Source: an uncultured Alistipes sp. (GTDB taxonomy: Bacteria; Bacteroidota; Bacteroidia; Bacteroidales; Rikenellaceae). From it: a DNA stretch of 64,000 nt. Below the pieces are notes generated by a model. That model saw only the letters and a program-made list of their open reading frames with translations. It searched no databases and was not told the origin of the DNA. Positions 42,340 through 52,322 of the stretch are shown here, piece by piece. Position 1 is the stretch's first letter. Each line of letters opens with the position of its first letter. The stretch spans positions 1 through 64,000 of the forward strand of contig CAAGLB010000043.1 in assembly GCA_900770635.1 (NCBI GenBank). The letters run 5' to 3'. A program made the position numbers and the translations under genes.

Positions 42340-44581
42340 CCGCAGTTATCGTAACTCCCTTGAACATAGCCTCTTTCGCTGTTGACTCCAACGCCTCACC
42401 AATGAGCTTGCGTGCCAACTTCATAGATGCTCCCGACTCAATTTTTAGTAATATCTCGGCACGATGCTCACCACGCAACATCTCGAGTGCCGCCGACACT
42501 GGGCCCATTACCCTATCGCCAAACTTACGACGAAGACACCCTCCCAGACTATGTGCCGCACTACGCAACTGCTCATAATCCTTAGCTCGCAACATGAAGC
42601 GTATAAGGTGTGAATAAGGTGGATAGCCAAATGCCTGACGTTCACCCAGCTCAGCACGTGCCATAGAGTGGTAGTCGCCCGAGGCAACATGCTGAATAAC
42701 AGGATGGTTGGGCTGCGATGTCTGGATTACAACACGGCCACGATCGTTGTGACGGCCAGCACGTCCCGCCACCTGCATGATAAGCTGATAGGCACGCTCT
42801 GCAGCACGAAAATCGGGAGCTGACAACAGATTGTCGGCATTGAGGATACCAACAGTCGTAACACCCTCAAAGTCAAAGCCCTTAGTCAGTATCTGCGTAC
42901 CTACTAATATATCTGTTTCACGCTGCTCGAAGCTGCTCACTATACGTTTAAATGCTCGCTCCGAGGATGATGTGTCGCCATCAAGACGCTCAACACGTGC
43001 CTCGGGGAACAGGCGCACAACCTCCTCCTCAACCTTCTCAGTACCAAAGCCCATAGTCTTCATGTCCTGAGTCTCGCAGTTAGGACAAACACGAGGACGC
43101 TCCATGGTGAATCCACAATAGTGGCACTCCATGCGTGATGACGCCTTATGTTGGGTAAGCGTAACGTTGCAGTGCGGACAACGTGGCGAATAGCCGCACG
43201 TACTACACTGAATATATGGGGCATAGCCACGACGATTCTGAAACAAGATGACCTGCTCATTCAAGGCCAACGACTGCTCAATATTGCGCAGAAGGTCGAA
43301 GTTGAAATGCACCTTGCGCTCACCACGCTTAACCGAACGAATAGTGTCCGACACAATAATCTCGGGGAGCACACCCTTGCCCCAACGCTCCTTAAGCTCC
43401 ACGTAGTGATACTTGCCCGAAATAGCATTTAGGTAGCTCTCCAACGACGGCGTGGCACTGCCAAGCACCACACGACAGCCGCTGAGGCGTGACATAACAA
43501 CGGCGCAGTCACGAGCATTGTAGCGTGGCTGCATATCGCTCTGCTTATATCCAGGATCGTGCTCCTCATCAACGACGATCAAGCCTGGGCGGCGCATAGG
43601 AAGAAATACAGAAGAGCGCACACCAACGATAAGCTCGCCACCTGTGGAGGCTGCCAGACGCAAAAATGTCTGGCCACGACGCAGAGGTGTGAGGCGTGAG
43701 TGATAGGTTGTAGTACGTCCCTCGAAGATACGTTCGAGGCGCTCGATAAGCTGCGAGGTGATAACAATCTCAGGAACAAGAAACAAAACATCGTTGCCCT
43801 TAGAGAGCTCCTCGGCAACAAGGTGGATATATATCTCGGTCTTTCCCGAGCCTGTCACGCCATGTAACAATGCCACCTTGCCTTCGCCATGTGCATGACG
43901 TATCTCGTCGAGAGCACGACTCTGAGCCACAGAGAGCGTAGGCAACAAAAAGTTGTCGGTGCTTGATGATGACAGTCGCTGACGTGGACGTTGCTCGCTA
44001 CGAATCAGCGACTTGCTACGCAGAGCCATAATCTGCTGCGATGTGGCATCTACCAGACGACGTGGCACAAAGCCATCCTCGGCACCACGCTGCTGAGCAA
44101 GTGCCGCTATGGCATCCATTAGCTCGGTGCGGCGGGGTGAGCGGCGTCTATGCTGCTCGACATACTCGGCCAACGCCTCCTCGGTTTGTAGCTCCTCGCT
44201 AAGCGCAACAAAGAGCTCGGTAGGCTCATCTAAGACACGCTCCTCGAGTTCTACAAACGATGTTGCTGAGGGCTTGGCCAGCGAAGGTAGCGCCATGCGC
44301 ATAACCTCGCCAAGCGAACACATATAGTACTCGGCAATCCACTCCCACAGGCGTTGGTCGTTAGCGCCAAGCAGAGGGTGGGAGTACAGCTTTTTAAGTA
44401 TCGGTTTTAGGCGTGGAAAGTCGGGCTTCTGGGTTGTTATGCTCCACACCAAGCCCGTATAATAACGACTGCTGCCAAATTGTACAACCACAGCATCGCC
44501 CACCCCGACAGCCAAACCCTCGTCTAAGGAGAAGGTGTACATTGGCTGTGCCAAGGGTAGAACTACCTGTGCATACAACAT
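42323..44581 (-). CDS. priA: Primosomal protein N' (replication restart helicase)
   Basis: 752 residues. An N-terminal DNA-binding domain is followed by a helicase with GVTGSGKTEIY (Walker A, near residue 240), DEEHDPGYK and LGSATPSLES. The zinc-binding insert has four Cys pairs: CSTCGYSPRCPHC, CHYCG and CPNC. LVGTQILTKGFDFEGVTTVG and QVAGRAGRH complete the motor. PriA reloads the replicative helicase at stalled or repaired forks. Full length. Confidence 0.96.
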   Translation of the reverse strand: MLYAQVVLPLAQPMYTFSLDEGLAVGVGDAVVVQFGSSRYYTGLVWSITTQKPDFPRLKPILKKLYSHPLLGANDQRLWEWIAEYYMCSLGEVMRMALPSLAKPSATSFVELEERVLDEPTELFVALSEELQTEEALAEYVEQHRRRSPRRTELMDAIAALAQQRGAEDGFVPRRLVDATSQQIMALRSKSLIRSEQRPRQRLSSSSTDNFLLPTLSVAQSRALDEIRHAHGEGKVALLHGVTGSGKTEIYIHLVAEELSKGNDVLFLVPEIVITSQLIERLERIFEGRTTTYHSRLTPLRRGQTFLRLAASTGGELIVGVRSSVFLPMRRPGLIVVDEEHDPGYKQSDMQPRYNARDCAVVMSRLSGCRVVLGSATPSLESYLNAISGKYHYVELKERWGKGVLPEIIVSDTIRSVKRGERKVHFNFDLLRNIEQSLALNEQVILFQNRRGYAPYIQCSTCGYSPRCPHCNVTLTQHKASSRMECHYCGFTMERPRVCPNCETQDMKTMGFGTEKVEEEVVRLFPEARVERLDGDTSSSERAFKRIVSSFEQRETDILVGTQILTKGFDFEGVTTVGILNADNLLSAPDFRAAERAYQLIMQVAGRAGRHNDRGRVVIQTSQPNHPVIQHVASGDYHSMARAELGERQAFGYPPYSHLIRFMLRAKDYEQLRSAAHSLGGCLRRKFGDRVMGPVSAALEMLRGEHRAEILLKIESGASMKLARKLIGEALESTAKEAMFKGVTITADVDCW

Positions 44582-44623
44582 GGCAGCAGTTTTATATGTT
44601 AGCGACTAAACTCCTCGTGGGGT

Positions 44624-45637
44624 TTAGAGCTTGTTCAAAGCGTCGAAGCCCTGACCGTAAACACCCATAACTGAGCCAACGGTGAGGAATGCATTAGGAT
44701 CCTGCTCGCGAACAAGTTTAAGAATCATAGAGGTATCGCGCTTGCGGCACACAACCATAACTGCCTTAGATGGAGTCATTGAGTATGAGCCCATTGCGTC
44801 GATAAGTGTAGCACCACGGTTAGCCTTAACCTTAATCATCTCGGCCATAGCCTCGTAGTCCTTGCAGAAGATCATAATCTGGTTAGACTGCTGGTTGCCC
44901 GACTGAACAAAGTCTACGGTGTAGCCAATAACTGCAATCATCATGAAACCGTAGATCATACGAGCAAATGCCTCTGCTGAGAGTGGTGAGATTGCCACAG
45001 AGCGGATAAGTTCATTAGCACCATCATAGTCAGAAGGCACCATGTTAACAGCAGTGGTAAGGAAGAGCGAACCGATGAGAATACCGCAGTCGGTCATGAG
45101 CAACACCTTACCGTAGCTCACTGAACGGAACTTGTTGATGATCATAGCAACGATATCGGTACCACCTGTTGAGCCACCCTGCATGAACGACACTGCGATA
45201 CCAAGACCGCAAGATGCAGCACCCATAGCCACCAAGAGAATTCGCCATGAGTCGACACCCATCACCATCTTAACCATGGTGTCGGCAGGCATCCAGCTAA
45301 CCACGTTGAACATCACAGACATCATCAAGATGCAGTAGAGAGTCTTGATACCAAACTTCCAACCCACAATCATAACGCCGAGGATGAGAAGGATACAGTT
45401 GATAACGAAGATCAAGTTACCGATGGTCAAGAAGTTAGCAATGACCTCCGAACCAGGAAATACGCTTGAGAGAACGGCATTGATAAGTGTTGCCAAGCCT
45501 GCTGCACCACCACCCATACCACCTGCTGGCAATACGCACATCTGCCAACCAAAGGCATAGCAGAACATACCAAAGGTCATCAAGAGATACTCCTTGATTC
45601 CCACAAGAATGTCACGAGAAGATAGTTTCACGCCCAT
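44624..45637 (-). CDS. YitT family membrane protein
   Basis: 337 residues. Five or six hydrophobic helices occupy residues 15-225, and a C-terminal DUF2179 domain holds GATLIDAMGSYS and VVCRKRDTSMILKLV. The motif GGSTGGTDIVAMII in the membrane part is typical of YitT proteins. The function of this widespread family is not established; transport has been suggested. It reads in the same direction as priA and ends 42 bp before it, on the minus strand. Confidence 0.88.
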   Translation of the reverse strand: MGVKLSSRDILVGIKEYLLMTFGMFCYAFGWQMCVLPAGGMGGGAAGLATLINAVLSSVFPGSEVIANFLTIGNLIFVINCILLILGVMIVGWKFGIKTLYCILMMSVMFNVVSWMPADTMVKMVMGVDSWRILLVAMGAASCGLGIAVSFMQGGSTGGTDIVAMIINKFRSVSYGKVLLMTDCGILIGSLFLTTAVNMVPSDYDGANELIRSVAISPLSAEAFARMIYGFMMIAVIGYTVDFVQSGNQQSNQIMIFCKDYEAMAEMIKVKANRGATLIDAMGSYSMTPSKAVMVVCRKRDTSMILKLVREQDPNAFLTVGSVMGVYGQGFDALNKL

Positions 45638-45765
45638 GTCAATTCAATTTGTTAAAAGTTCAGGTAAATAGTAACCTAATAATTTTATTATTAATTCTCA
45701 AATTTTGGCGCAAATGTACAAACTTTAACACAAATAGCGCAAAAAAATCGACAATTTTTAAAAGA

Positions 45766-45804
45766 TTATATGCAAGATGCATTGTGTCAGCACCTTGCAT
45801 ATAA
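45766..45804 (-). terminator. Terminator after the GH92 gene
   Basis: TTATATGCAAG at 45766-45776 pairs with CTTGCATATAA at 45794-45804. On the minus strand a T-rich run follows. It lies 8 bp beyond the stop at 45813 and ends the rlmN-GH97-GH92-GH92 unit. Confidence 0.7.
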
Positions 45805-45812
45805 CTTAGATA

Positions 45813-47990
45813 TTAGTACCAAGCCTTCTTCTCAGCACCCATCCTAAACACGAGCTTGCCACCCGCAACAACCTCATCATGAGTGATATAGTAGCGATTG
45901 AGAGCCTTGCCGTTGAGCTCCACACCCTGAACATATCTGTTCTCCTCGGTGTAGCCCTCACGAACGATGGTAAACACACCACCCTGAACATCAATCTCGG
46001 CCTCGTCAACCATAGGCACACCCAACACATACTTGCCCGCAGCAGGCTCTACTGGGTAGAAGCCGAGGGTTGTCATGATGTACCATGCCGACATCTGACC
46101 TACATCCTCGTTACCCGACAAGCCGTCAACATTTGTTGAGTACATAGTCATCATAACCTCGTACAAGCGGTCGGCAGCCTTCCAAGGCTGGCCCAACATG
46201 GTGTAGAAATAGATGATATGGTGGCTTGGCTCGTTACCATGAACATACTGACCAATAAGACCTGAAATATCTGGTGTTACATCCTCGCCCTCCATCTTTG
46301 TATCGGCAGTAAACAAGCCATCAAGTTTCTCGATAGTCTGCTCCACACCGCCGAAGCACTCAACCAACTTATCCAAATCCTGAGGCACAAGCCACAAATA
46401 CTGCCATGCGTTACCCTCGCAATACTCGTTGTTTATGCGTGAGGCGTTAAATGGGTTGAAGTCTGCACGCCACTCGCCCTTCGACGACTTACCACGTGGG
46501 AAACCAACCTCTGGATCGAAGTAGTTGAGCCATGAGTGGCTACGCTGCTCGAGATACTCGGCCTCCTCCTTGCCAAGCATCTTAGCCACCTCGTAGGCAG
46601 CAGCATCAGCAATGGCAAACTCCATGTCGTGAGCGATAGACTCGCCCTGAAGATCGTTAGGCATGAAGCCATACTCCTTGCGATACTTACCACCACGAAT
46701 ATCGTGCATAGCTGATTTATAGATAGCCTTCCAAGCACGCTCAGCGTCGATACCCTCGATGCGCTTTGTCACAGCATCCGACACAGCAATGATACCTGGC
46801 GAGCCCACCATGCAGCCGTTGTCCCAGCCCCAAAGATGCCAGATAGGCAAGAAGCCCTGCTCCTCGCAGATGTTGATCATGGTGTTTGTGATGTCGTCCA
46901 TAAGCTCGGGATGAGTGATTGTCATCAGCGGAAGCTTAGCACGATAGGTATCCCACAACGAGAATGTTGTATATGTGTGGTGACCAGGGTTCTGGTGAAT
47001 CTCCTGATCGGCACCACGATATGTGCCATCGACATCCGAGAAGAGCGATGGAGCAACATACATGTGATATACGCCAGTGTAGAATATCTCCTCCTGCTCG
47101 GGTGTAGCACCCTTGATGCGGAACTTCCTAAGCTCGTTGTTCCACTTTGCCAATGTCTCGGTGCGTACAGCATCGAAGGTCTTATCCTTAACCTCAGTGT
47201 TGAAGTTTAGCTCAGCACCCTCAGGGCTTGTTGATGAGAGGGCTACCTTAACACCAATCTGCTCACCCTCAGTGGTTTTGAAGTGTATGCGATAGTAGAA
47301 ATTATCCTCGCCAATAGGCTCAAACTTATCAAATGGCTTCGAGAACTCGATGACGAAATATACCTTCTGATAGTTTGCCCAGCCATAGGTGTGGCGACGA
47401 CCTACAATACGATTATCGCCCACTGCCTCGGCATACAAATCCTCGGGGCGATCCCAGCAGCCTCCATGCACCAAGTCGAGGATGATGGCAGCCTCGTTGC
47501 TTGCAGGGAAGGTGTAGCGGTGCAAGCCGCCACGCTCCGTAGCTGTCATCTCGGCAACGATGTTGTAGCGTGTGAGAGGCACTGAATAGTAGCCTGGCTC
47601 AACAACCTCCTTCGAACGATCTGCCTCGCTCCAGAAGCCTGTCGAGTAGTCGCCCAAACGGCCACGACCATACTGCACATCGCCAACTACGGGCATAAGT
47701 GTAACATCGAACAAGTCGCCACAGCCAGTACCCGAGAGGTGTGTGTGCGAGAATCCGATAACCGAGTTCTCCGAGTCGTGGTAGCCAGAGCACCAGTCCC
47801 ACTCCTGAGTGATAGATGTTGGGCCTACCTGCGTCATGCCAAATGGGGCGTTAGCGCCAACAAATACGTGACCATGACCACCAGAGCCAATCTTTGGGTT
47901 TACCTTCGAGGTATAGGCAACCTCGGGGGCAGCGCAACCTACCAACATGGCAACAGCTGCAAGGGTTGAAAATAGCTTAATAGTTTTCAT
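45813..47990 (-). CDS. GH92 alpha-mannosidase, lipoprotein
   Basis: 725 residues with a lipoprotein signal (lipobox LVGCA near residue 19). GH92 signatures are VNPKIGSGGHGHVFVGA and PFGMTQVGP near the start, SHTHLSGTGCGDLFD near residue 82, FSLWDTYRAKLPLMT in the middle and GNEDVGQMSAWYIM near the C-terminus. Family members are calcium-dependent exo-mannosidases that act on N-glycans or yeast mannan; the exact linkage is unknown. It lies 12 bp downstream of a second GH92 gene, and the two differ enough to have separate specificities. Confidence 0.92.
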   Translation of the reverse strand: MKTIKLFSTLAAVAMLVGCAAPEVAYTSKVNPKIGSGGHGHVFVGANAPFGMTQVGPTSITQEWDWCSGYHDSENSVIGFSHTHLSGTGCGDLFDVTLMPVVGDVQYGRGRLGDYSTGFWSEADRSKEVVEPGYYSVPLTRYNIVAEMTATERGGLHRYTFPASNEAAIILDLVHGGCWDRPEDLYAEAVGDNRIVGRRHTYGWANYQKVYFVIEFSKPFDKFEPIGEDNFYYRIHFKTTEGEQIGVKVALSSTSPEGAELNFNTEVKDKTFDAVRTETLAKWNNELRKFRIKGATPEQEEIFYTGVYHMYVAPSLFSDVDGTYRGADQEIHQNPGHHTYTTFSLWDTYRAKLPLMTITHPELMDDITNTMINICEEQGFLPIWHLWGWDNGCMVGSPGIIAVSDAVTKRIEGIDAERAWKAIYKSAMHDIRGGKYRKEYGFMPNDLQGESIAHDMEFAIADAAAYEVAKMLGKEEAEYLEQRSHSWLNYFDPEVGFPRGKSSKGEWRADFNPFNASRINNEYCEGNAWQYLWLVPQDLDKLVECFGGVEQTIEKLDGLFTADTKMEGEDVTPDISGLIGQYVHGNEPSHHIIYFYTMLGQPWKAADRLYEVMMTMYSTNVDGLSGNEDVGQMSAWYIMTTLGFYPVEPAAGKYVLGVPMVDEAEIDVQGGVFTIVREGYTEENRYVQGVELNGKALNRYYITHDEVVAGGKLVFRMGAEKKAWY

Positions 47991-48002
47991 CTGTATTTAA
48001 TT

Positions 48003-50255
48003 TTAGTTTCGGTTTTTCAGTTTGAGTGTCAATGTCTTAGCACCAATAAGCTCGTCGTGCGATATGCGATATCGGTTGATACTCCTATCGCCGAGCTTCA
48101 CACTCTCGATATAGTCGCCCTCGCCCTCAGTAGCAATGGTTATTGTTCCATGCTCGGTGTCGAGCTCTATGCGCTCGAAGCGTGGTGTTGTCAGCGTATA
48201 GTAGGGCTCGCCAGGGCAGTCGGGATAGAAGCCCATCATCGAGAATACCGCCCATGCCGACATCGTTCCTGTGTCGTCGTTACCTGGTAGGCCATCTGGA
48301 CGTGTCGAGTAGTTGTCGTCGAGCAGCTGCTTCACAAGCTGCTGCGTGCGCCACTCTTCGCCCTTAACACGACTAAAAAGATATGGATAGGCAATATCTG
48401 GCTCGTTTGTAGGATCGTAATGACCATTCTCAAATACGCTCCACAGCTTCTGAGTAAATATCTTTGCACCACCCATATATTTCATGAGTCCCTCGATGTC
48501 GTGTGGCACAAAGAAGGTGTAGTTCCATGAGCTACCCTCGTGGAAGCCAATGGTATTCGAGAAGTTAGCACCTGCCGTAGGATCGAACTCACCGACATAG
48601 TTGCCATCCTCGCCAATAGGGCGCATAGCGCCATCCTTTTTCGAGTAGTAGTGTTTCCACCCCGCAGCACGCTTCTCCAACTCTTTGGCAAACTCCTCGT
48701 CGCCCATCTCACGAGCAAGGCGAGCAAGAGCATGGTCGGCAACGTAGTATTCGAGGGCGTGCGACACAGAGTTGTCGCCCGACATATCCTGCGCAAACAA
48801 GCCCACAGGGATATAGCCTCGCTCAATATATGGATCGATATCGGGACGCATAGTATTATTTTTGCCCGGCGTTGTTGCCGAGCGCTTCATAGCCTCGTAG
48901 GCGGCCTCAACATCGAAATCACGCAATCCCTTGAGGTAGCTATCGACAATCACGGGTATTGCTGGATCGCCCTCCATCGTGAACGTCTCACGTGAGTATA
49001 GCTCCCAGCGAGGCAGCCATCCCCACTCCTTCGACATTGCCACCATCGAGCGTATCATGTCGGTCTGCACATCGGGATAAAGCAACGTAAGCAGCTGATG
49101 AACATTGCGATAGGTATCCCACAACGAGAATACTGTATAGCGGTTATAGTCTGCCGCCAAGCCCGTAGCACCGCTCTCCATAGCAGGGTACTCGCCATTG
49201 ACATCGCTGAGGATGTTGGGGTGCAACAGAGCATGATACAGACCTGTGTAGAATATCGTCTTGTCCTCATCCGTGCCACCCTCGACACGTATCTTACCAA
49301 GTGCCTCGCTCCATGTTGTGTGGGCTGCTGTGCGCACCTCGTCGAACGTGCTGCGAGCAACCTCCGCCTCGAGGTTTTTGCGGGCGTTCTCGATAGAGGT
49401 GTACGAAATACCCACCTTGACCTCCACAACGGTACCCGGCTCTACCTCGCCCAACGAGAAGTAGAAACCTATGTCGTCGCCCATAATCTCACGCGCGTAA
49501 TTCTTGTATATCTTATACTCGCCACTATCGCCCGACCACTGAGCCTCGATGCCTGTCATCTCGGGTTGTAGCTTCCAGTAGCCAGTGCTCTCTGCCTTGT
49601 GCGATATGCGGGCAACGAAATATACGGGGAACACGGCTTGATTGGTATAGCAGAATGTGCCCAAAAGGCGCATACCCTCGACCTCGGTGTCGCTAACACG
49701 ACGAAGCATAGCTCCCGACTCATTCGATAGCGCAGTACCCAAATCGACGAGAATATTTGCCTTGCCACCCTCAGTAAAGGTATAGCGCTCGATAGATGCT
49801 CGCTCGGTAGCCGTTGCCTCAGCCCTAATGCCGAACTTATCGTAGGTAGTAGCATAGTAGCCTGGTCGAGCAACCTCGTCCACGTATGTCGAGCCATGAT
49901 CATACCTGCTTGGCATAACATCGCCCACGGTAGCCATTGTGATGATAGCACCAAGCTCGGGGCATCCCACGCCACTTAGTGCGCCATGAGCAAAGCCCAC
50001 CGAATACTTGTTGCGAATATCGTAAGGAGCACTCCACCAGCGGTTATCCTTGTCGTAGCGGTTAAGCTCCGAGCCAGTTACGTTGAAAGGCACAACAGCC
50101 ATCATGCCATGAGGCACGACAGCTCCTGGGTGCGTCACCGAATAGTCGGCAGTGCCGATAAATGGGTCAACATACTGGGTATTATCGCACGCATCCTGCG
50201 CCGAAAGTGTAGCACAAGAGAGCAAAAGTGCAAATATGGTTAGTCTAATTCTCAT
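48003..50255 (-). CDS. GH92 family glycosidase, secreted
   Basis: 750 residues with a signal peptide ending near CATLSAQ. It shares the GH92 layout of its neighbour: TQYVDPFIGT at the start, GFAHGALSGVGCPELGAI near residue 92, FSLWDTYRNVHQLLTLL in the middle and GNDDTGTMSAWAVFSMMGF near the end. There is no lipobox, so it should be periplasmic or released. It begins 7 bp after the GH97 gene, so the three hydrolases are expressed together. Confidence 0.92.
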   Translation of the reverse strand: MRIRLTIFALLLSCATLSAQDACDNTQYVDPFIGTADYSVTHPGAVVPHGMMAVVPFNVTGSELNRYDKDNRWWSAPYDIRNKYSVGFAHGALSGVGCPELGAIITMATVGDVMPSRYDHGSTYVDEVARPGYYATTYDKFGIRAEATATERASIERYTFTEGGKANILVDLGTALSNESGAMLRRVSDTEVEGMRLLGTFCYTNQAVFPVYFVARISHKAESTGYWKLQPEMTGIEAQWSGDSGEYKIYKNYAREIMGDDIGFYFSLGEVEPGTVVEVKVGISYTSIENARKNLEAEVARSTFDEVRTAAHTTWSEALGKIRVEGGTDEDKTIFYTGLYHALLHPNILSDVNGEYPAMESGATGLAADYNRYTVFSLWDTYRNVHQLLTLLYPDVQTDMIRSMVAMSKEWGWLPRWELYSRETFTMEGDPAIPVIVDSYLKGLRDFDVEAAYEAMKRSATTPGKNNTMRPDIDPYIERGYIPVGLFAQDMSGDNSVSHALEYYVADHALARLAREMGDEEFAKELEKRAAGWKHYYSKKDGAMRPIGEDGNYVGEFDPTAGANFSNTIGFHEGSSWNYTFFVPHDIEGLMKYMGGAKIFTQKLWSVFENGHYDPTNEPDIAYPYLFSRVKGEEWRTQQLVKQLLDDNYSTRPDGLPGNDDTGTMSAWAVFSMMGFYPDCPGEPYYTLTTPRFERIELDTEHGTITIATEGEGDYIESVKLGDRSINRYRISHDELIGAKTLTLKLKNRN

Positions 50256-50262
50256 TTGTTAA

Positions 50263-52311
50263 CTAATGTTTAATTGAACCGTGTGGGATGGGATGTCCCG
50301 TAACCTTAATGAGGAAACCGCCGCCAGCCGCCATATCTATCTTGAGAGGTTTACGGCCATATCGTTTATTAAACTCCTTGGCGGTGAGAGTTATATGCTG
50401 ATAGTCGCTACCATCTGTCATGGCGTTAGGTCCATCTATAAATATCTCAATTTTATCATTGCAGTAGTCGAGGATTGGAGGTATTTTAACCTCCACGCTG
50501 CGTGGGGTATTACCATTGAGGCCTGCAATATATTGTGCCTTATAATCTTTGGAACGAGTATGCATTACTACATACTCGCCAATCTCGCCCTCAAAACAAC
50601 TCTTAGTCAACCACTCGGTGGGTATCTGGGCGAGGAACTGCGTATATTCAGGCTCTTTCTCATATGCCGTTGGCGAGTCGCAGAGCATCGCCAATGGTTG
50701 GTTGTAGACCACATACATCGCCAACTGGTGGCAACGTGTGCCCTGGCTCATGGGACGTGAGTAGTTAGGCTCGTACAATCCACGAGGTGCATTGCGCATA
50801 GCACCAGGGGTGTAGTCCATAGGGCCAGCTACGGCACGGATAAACGGAATTGTCACGTCGTAGGTTATCTGGTCGTGCTCCCTGCCGAGCCACTTCATTG
50901 TCTCGAGGCCATGCACACCCTCAAAATTTATGGCATTAGGATAGGTGCGCTGCAAGCCTGTGGGCTTGTAAACGCCGTGATAATCAACGAGTAGATGGTA
51001 CTTTGCAGCTATCTCCGCCAAGTCGTATACGAAGCGCACCATCTGCTGGTCGTCACGGTCGAGGAAGTCGACCTTCCAACCCTTGACACCCATCTCGGAG
51101 TAGTGCTTACACAACCCCTCGATATCTCTATTGAGCGCCCAGTAGCCCGCCCAAAGAATAATGCCCACGTTGCGCTCGGCAGCGTAATCTACGAGCTCCT
51201 TGACGTCTATCTCGGGCACTACATTATAGAGGTCGGCCTCGCCCTTTATGGCCCAGCCCTCGTCGAGGATAACGTACTCGATGCCGTAGCGTGAGGCAAA
51301 GTCGATATAATATTTATAGGTCTCGTTGTTGATGCCTGGGCGGAAGTCTACGCCCTCCAAGCCCCAGTCGTTCCACCACTCCCAGGCTACCTTACCAGGC
51401 TTAATCCATGATGTATCCTCCAAGCGGCACTCGTCAGCAAGCTCCCACACGAGGTTGCTGTTTGCCAAGTCGGTGTCGTTGCCGATAACAACGCCACGCC
51501 AAGGGAATGTGCGCTTACCCGAGCACTCGGCGATATAGGGCTTACGAGATTTTACCACACCCTGCAACATGTTGTAGTCGCCCTGCTCCACTACATCGGG
51601 CACGGTGGCAAACTCGGTGTCTAACGTGCCATCCTGGTTGCGATTCGAGAGGAACATGCCTGGGTAGTCCTCGACGTTCGACTCTACGATGCAGACTTTA
51701 AGTGGGTAATTCTCAACTACGACAGGTGTAAACATTAGTCGTCGCCAGTCTATGTCCTTGAGTTCCACATAGTCGTAAGTATTCTCAAACGAGGTGTAGA
51801 ACTGCGTAGCATAGTCTGTCGTGGCATCTGGCTTGAAGTTGACGTATGGCACCCACGCCATATGATCACTGCTATAGCCAAACTCCGCAAATCCATCAAA
51901 TGCAAACTCTGCCAACTCGTCGATAACGGTGTAGTCGCCCTCGGTCTTAGATATAAAGCGATAGGCAACGCCATCGTTGTAGGCACGCAACTCCACAGCA
52001 TAGCCATCGAAGGTGACAACTGCCGAGTTATACCCCTCATTTTTATACTCCTTGATTTTGCCCTTGCCGACATTTTCGCCCCATACGCCTACTGATGTCT
52101 CCATATTCATGCGAGACCAGTCAACCCATATATATGGCATATCATAAGGTCCTCTATATGTCGATGCAGACCACTCAAGATGGCCCTCGCTCCAATCCAG
52201 AGTGATGCCTAATGTTTTGTCGGGAGATTGCACATAGACACCAGCAGGGCTCTTAGCATTTGCACTAAGGCAGATTATCAGTGCTGTAAATATTAGTAGA
52301 ATCTTCTTCAT
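50263..52311 (-). CDS. GH97 family alpha-glucosidase or alpha-galactosidase
   Basis: Start set at the ATG at 52311 (MKKILLIFTALIICLSANA), giving a clear signal peptide and 682 residues. The N-terminal beta-sandwich is followed by a catalytic barrel with EYVILDEGWAIKG and GVKGWKVDFLDRDDQQMV. The Asp in KVDFLDRDD is at the place where retaining GH97 enzymes have their nucleophile and inverting ones such as SusB have glycine. This suggests the retaining, alpha-galactosidase-like branch, based on family knowledge from memory. No SusC/SusD pair lies nearby. Confidence 0.9.
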   Translation of the reverse strand: MKKILLIFTALIICLSANAKSPAGVYVQSPDKTLGITLDWSEGHLEWSASTYRGPYDMPYIWVDWSRMNMETSVGVWGENVGKGKIKEYKNEGYNSAVVTFDGYAVELRAYNDGVAYRFISKTEGDYTVIDELAEFAFDGFAEFGYSSDHMAWVPYVNFKPDATTDYATQFYTSFENTYDYVELKDIDWRRLMFTPVVVENYPLKVCIVESNVEDYPGMFLSNRNQDGTLDTEFATVPDVVEQGDYNMLQGVVKSRKPYIAECSGKRTFPWRGVVIGNDTDLANSNLVWELADECRLEDTSWIKPGKVAWEWWNDWGLEGVDFRPGINNETYKYYIDFASRYGIEYVILDEGWAIKGEADLYNVVPEIDVKELVDYAAERNVGIILWAGYWALNRDIEGLCKHYSEMGVKGWKVDFLDRDDQQMVRFVYDLAEIAAKYHLLVDYHGVYKPTGLQRTYPNAINFEGVHGLETMKWLGREHDQITYDVTIPFIRAVAGPMDYTPGAMRNAPRGLYEPNYSRPMSQGTRCHQLAMYVVYNQPLAMLCDSPTAYEKEPEYTQFLAQIPTEWLTKSCFEGEIGEYVVMHTRSKDYKAQYIAGLNGNTPRSVEVKIPPILDYCNDKIEIFIDGPNAMTDGSDYQHITLTAKEFNKRYGRKPLKIDMAAGGGFLIKVTGHPIPHGSIKH

Positions 52312-52322
52312 GGCAGTGTCGT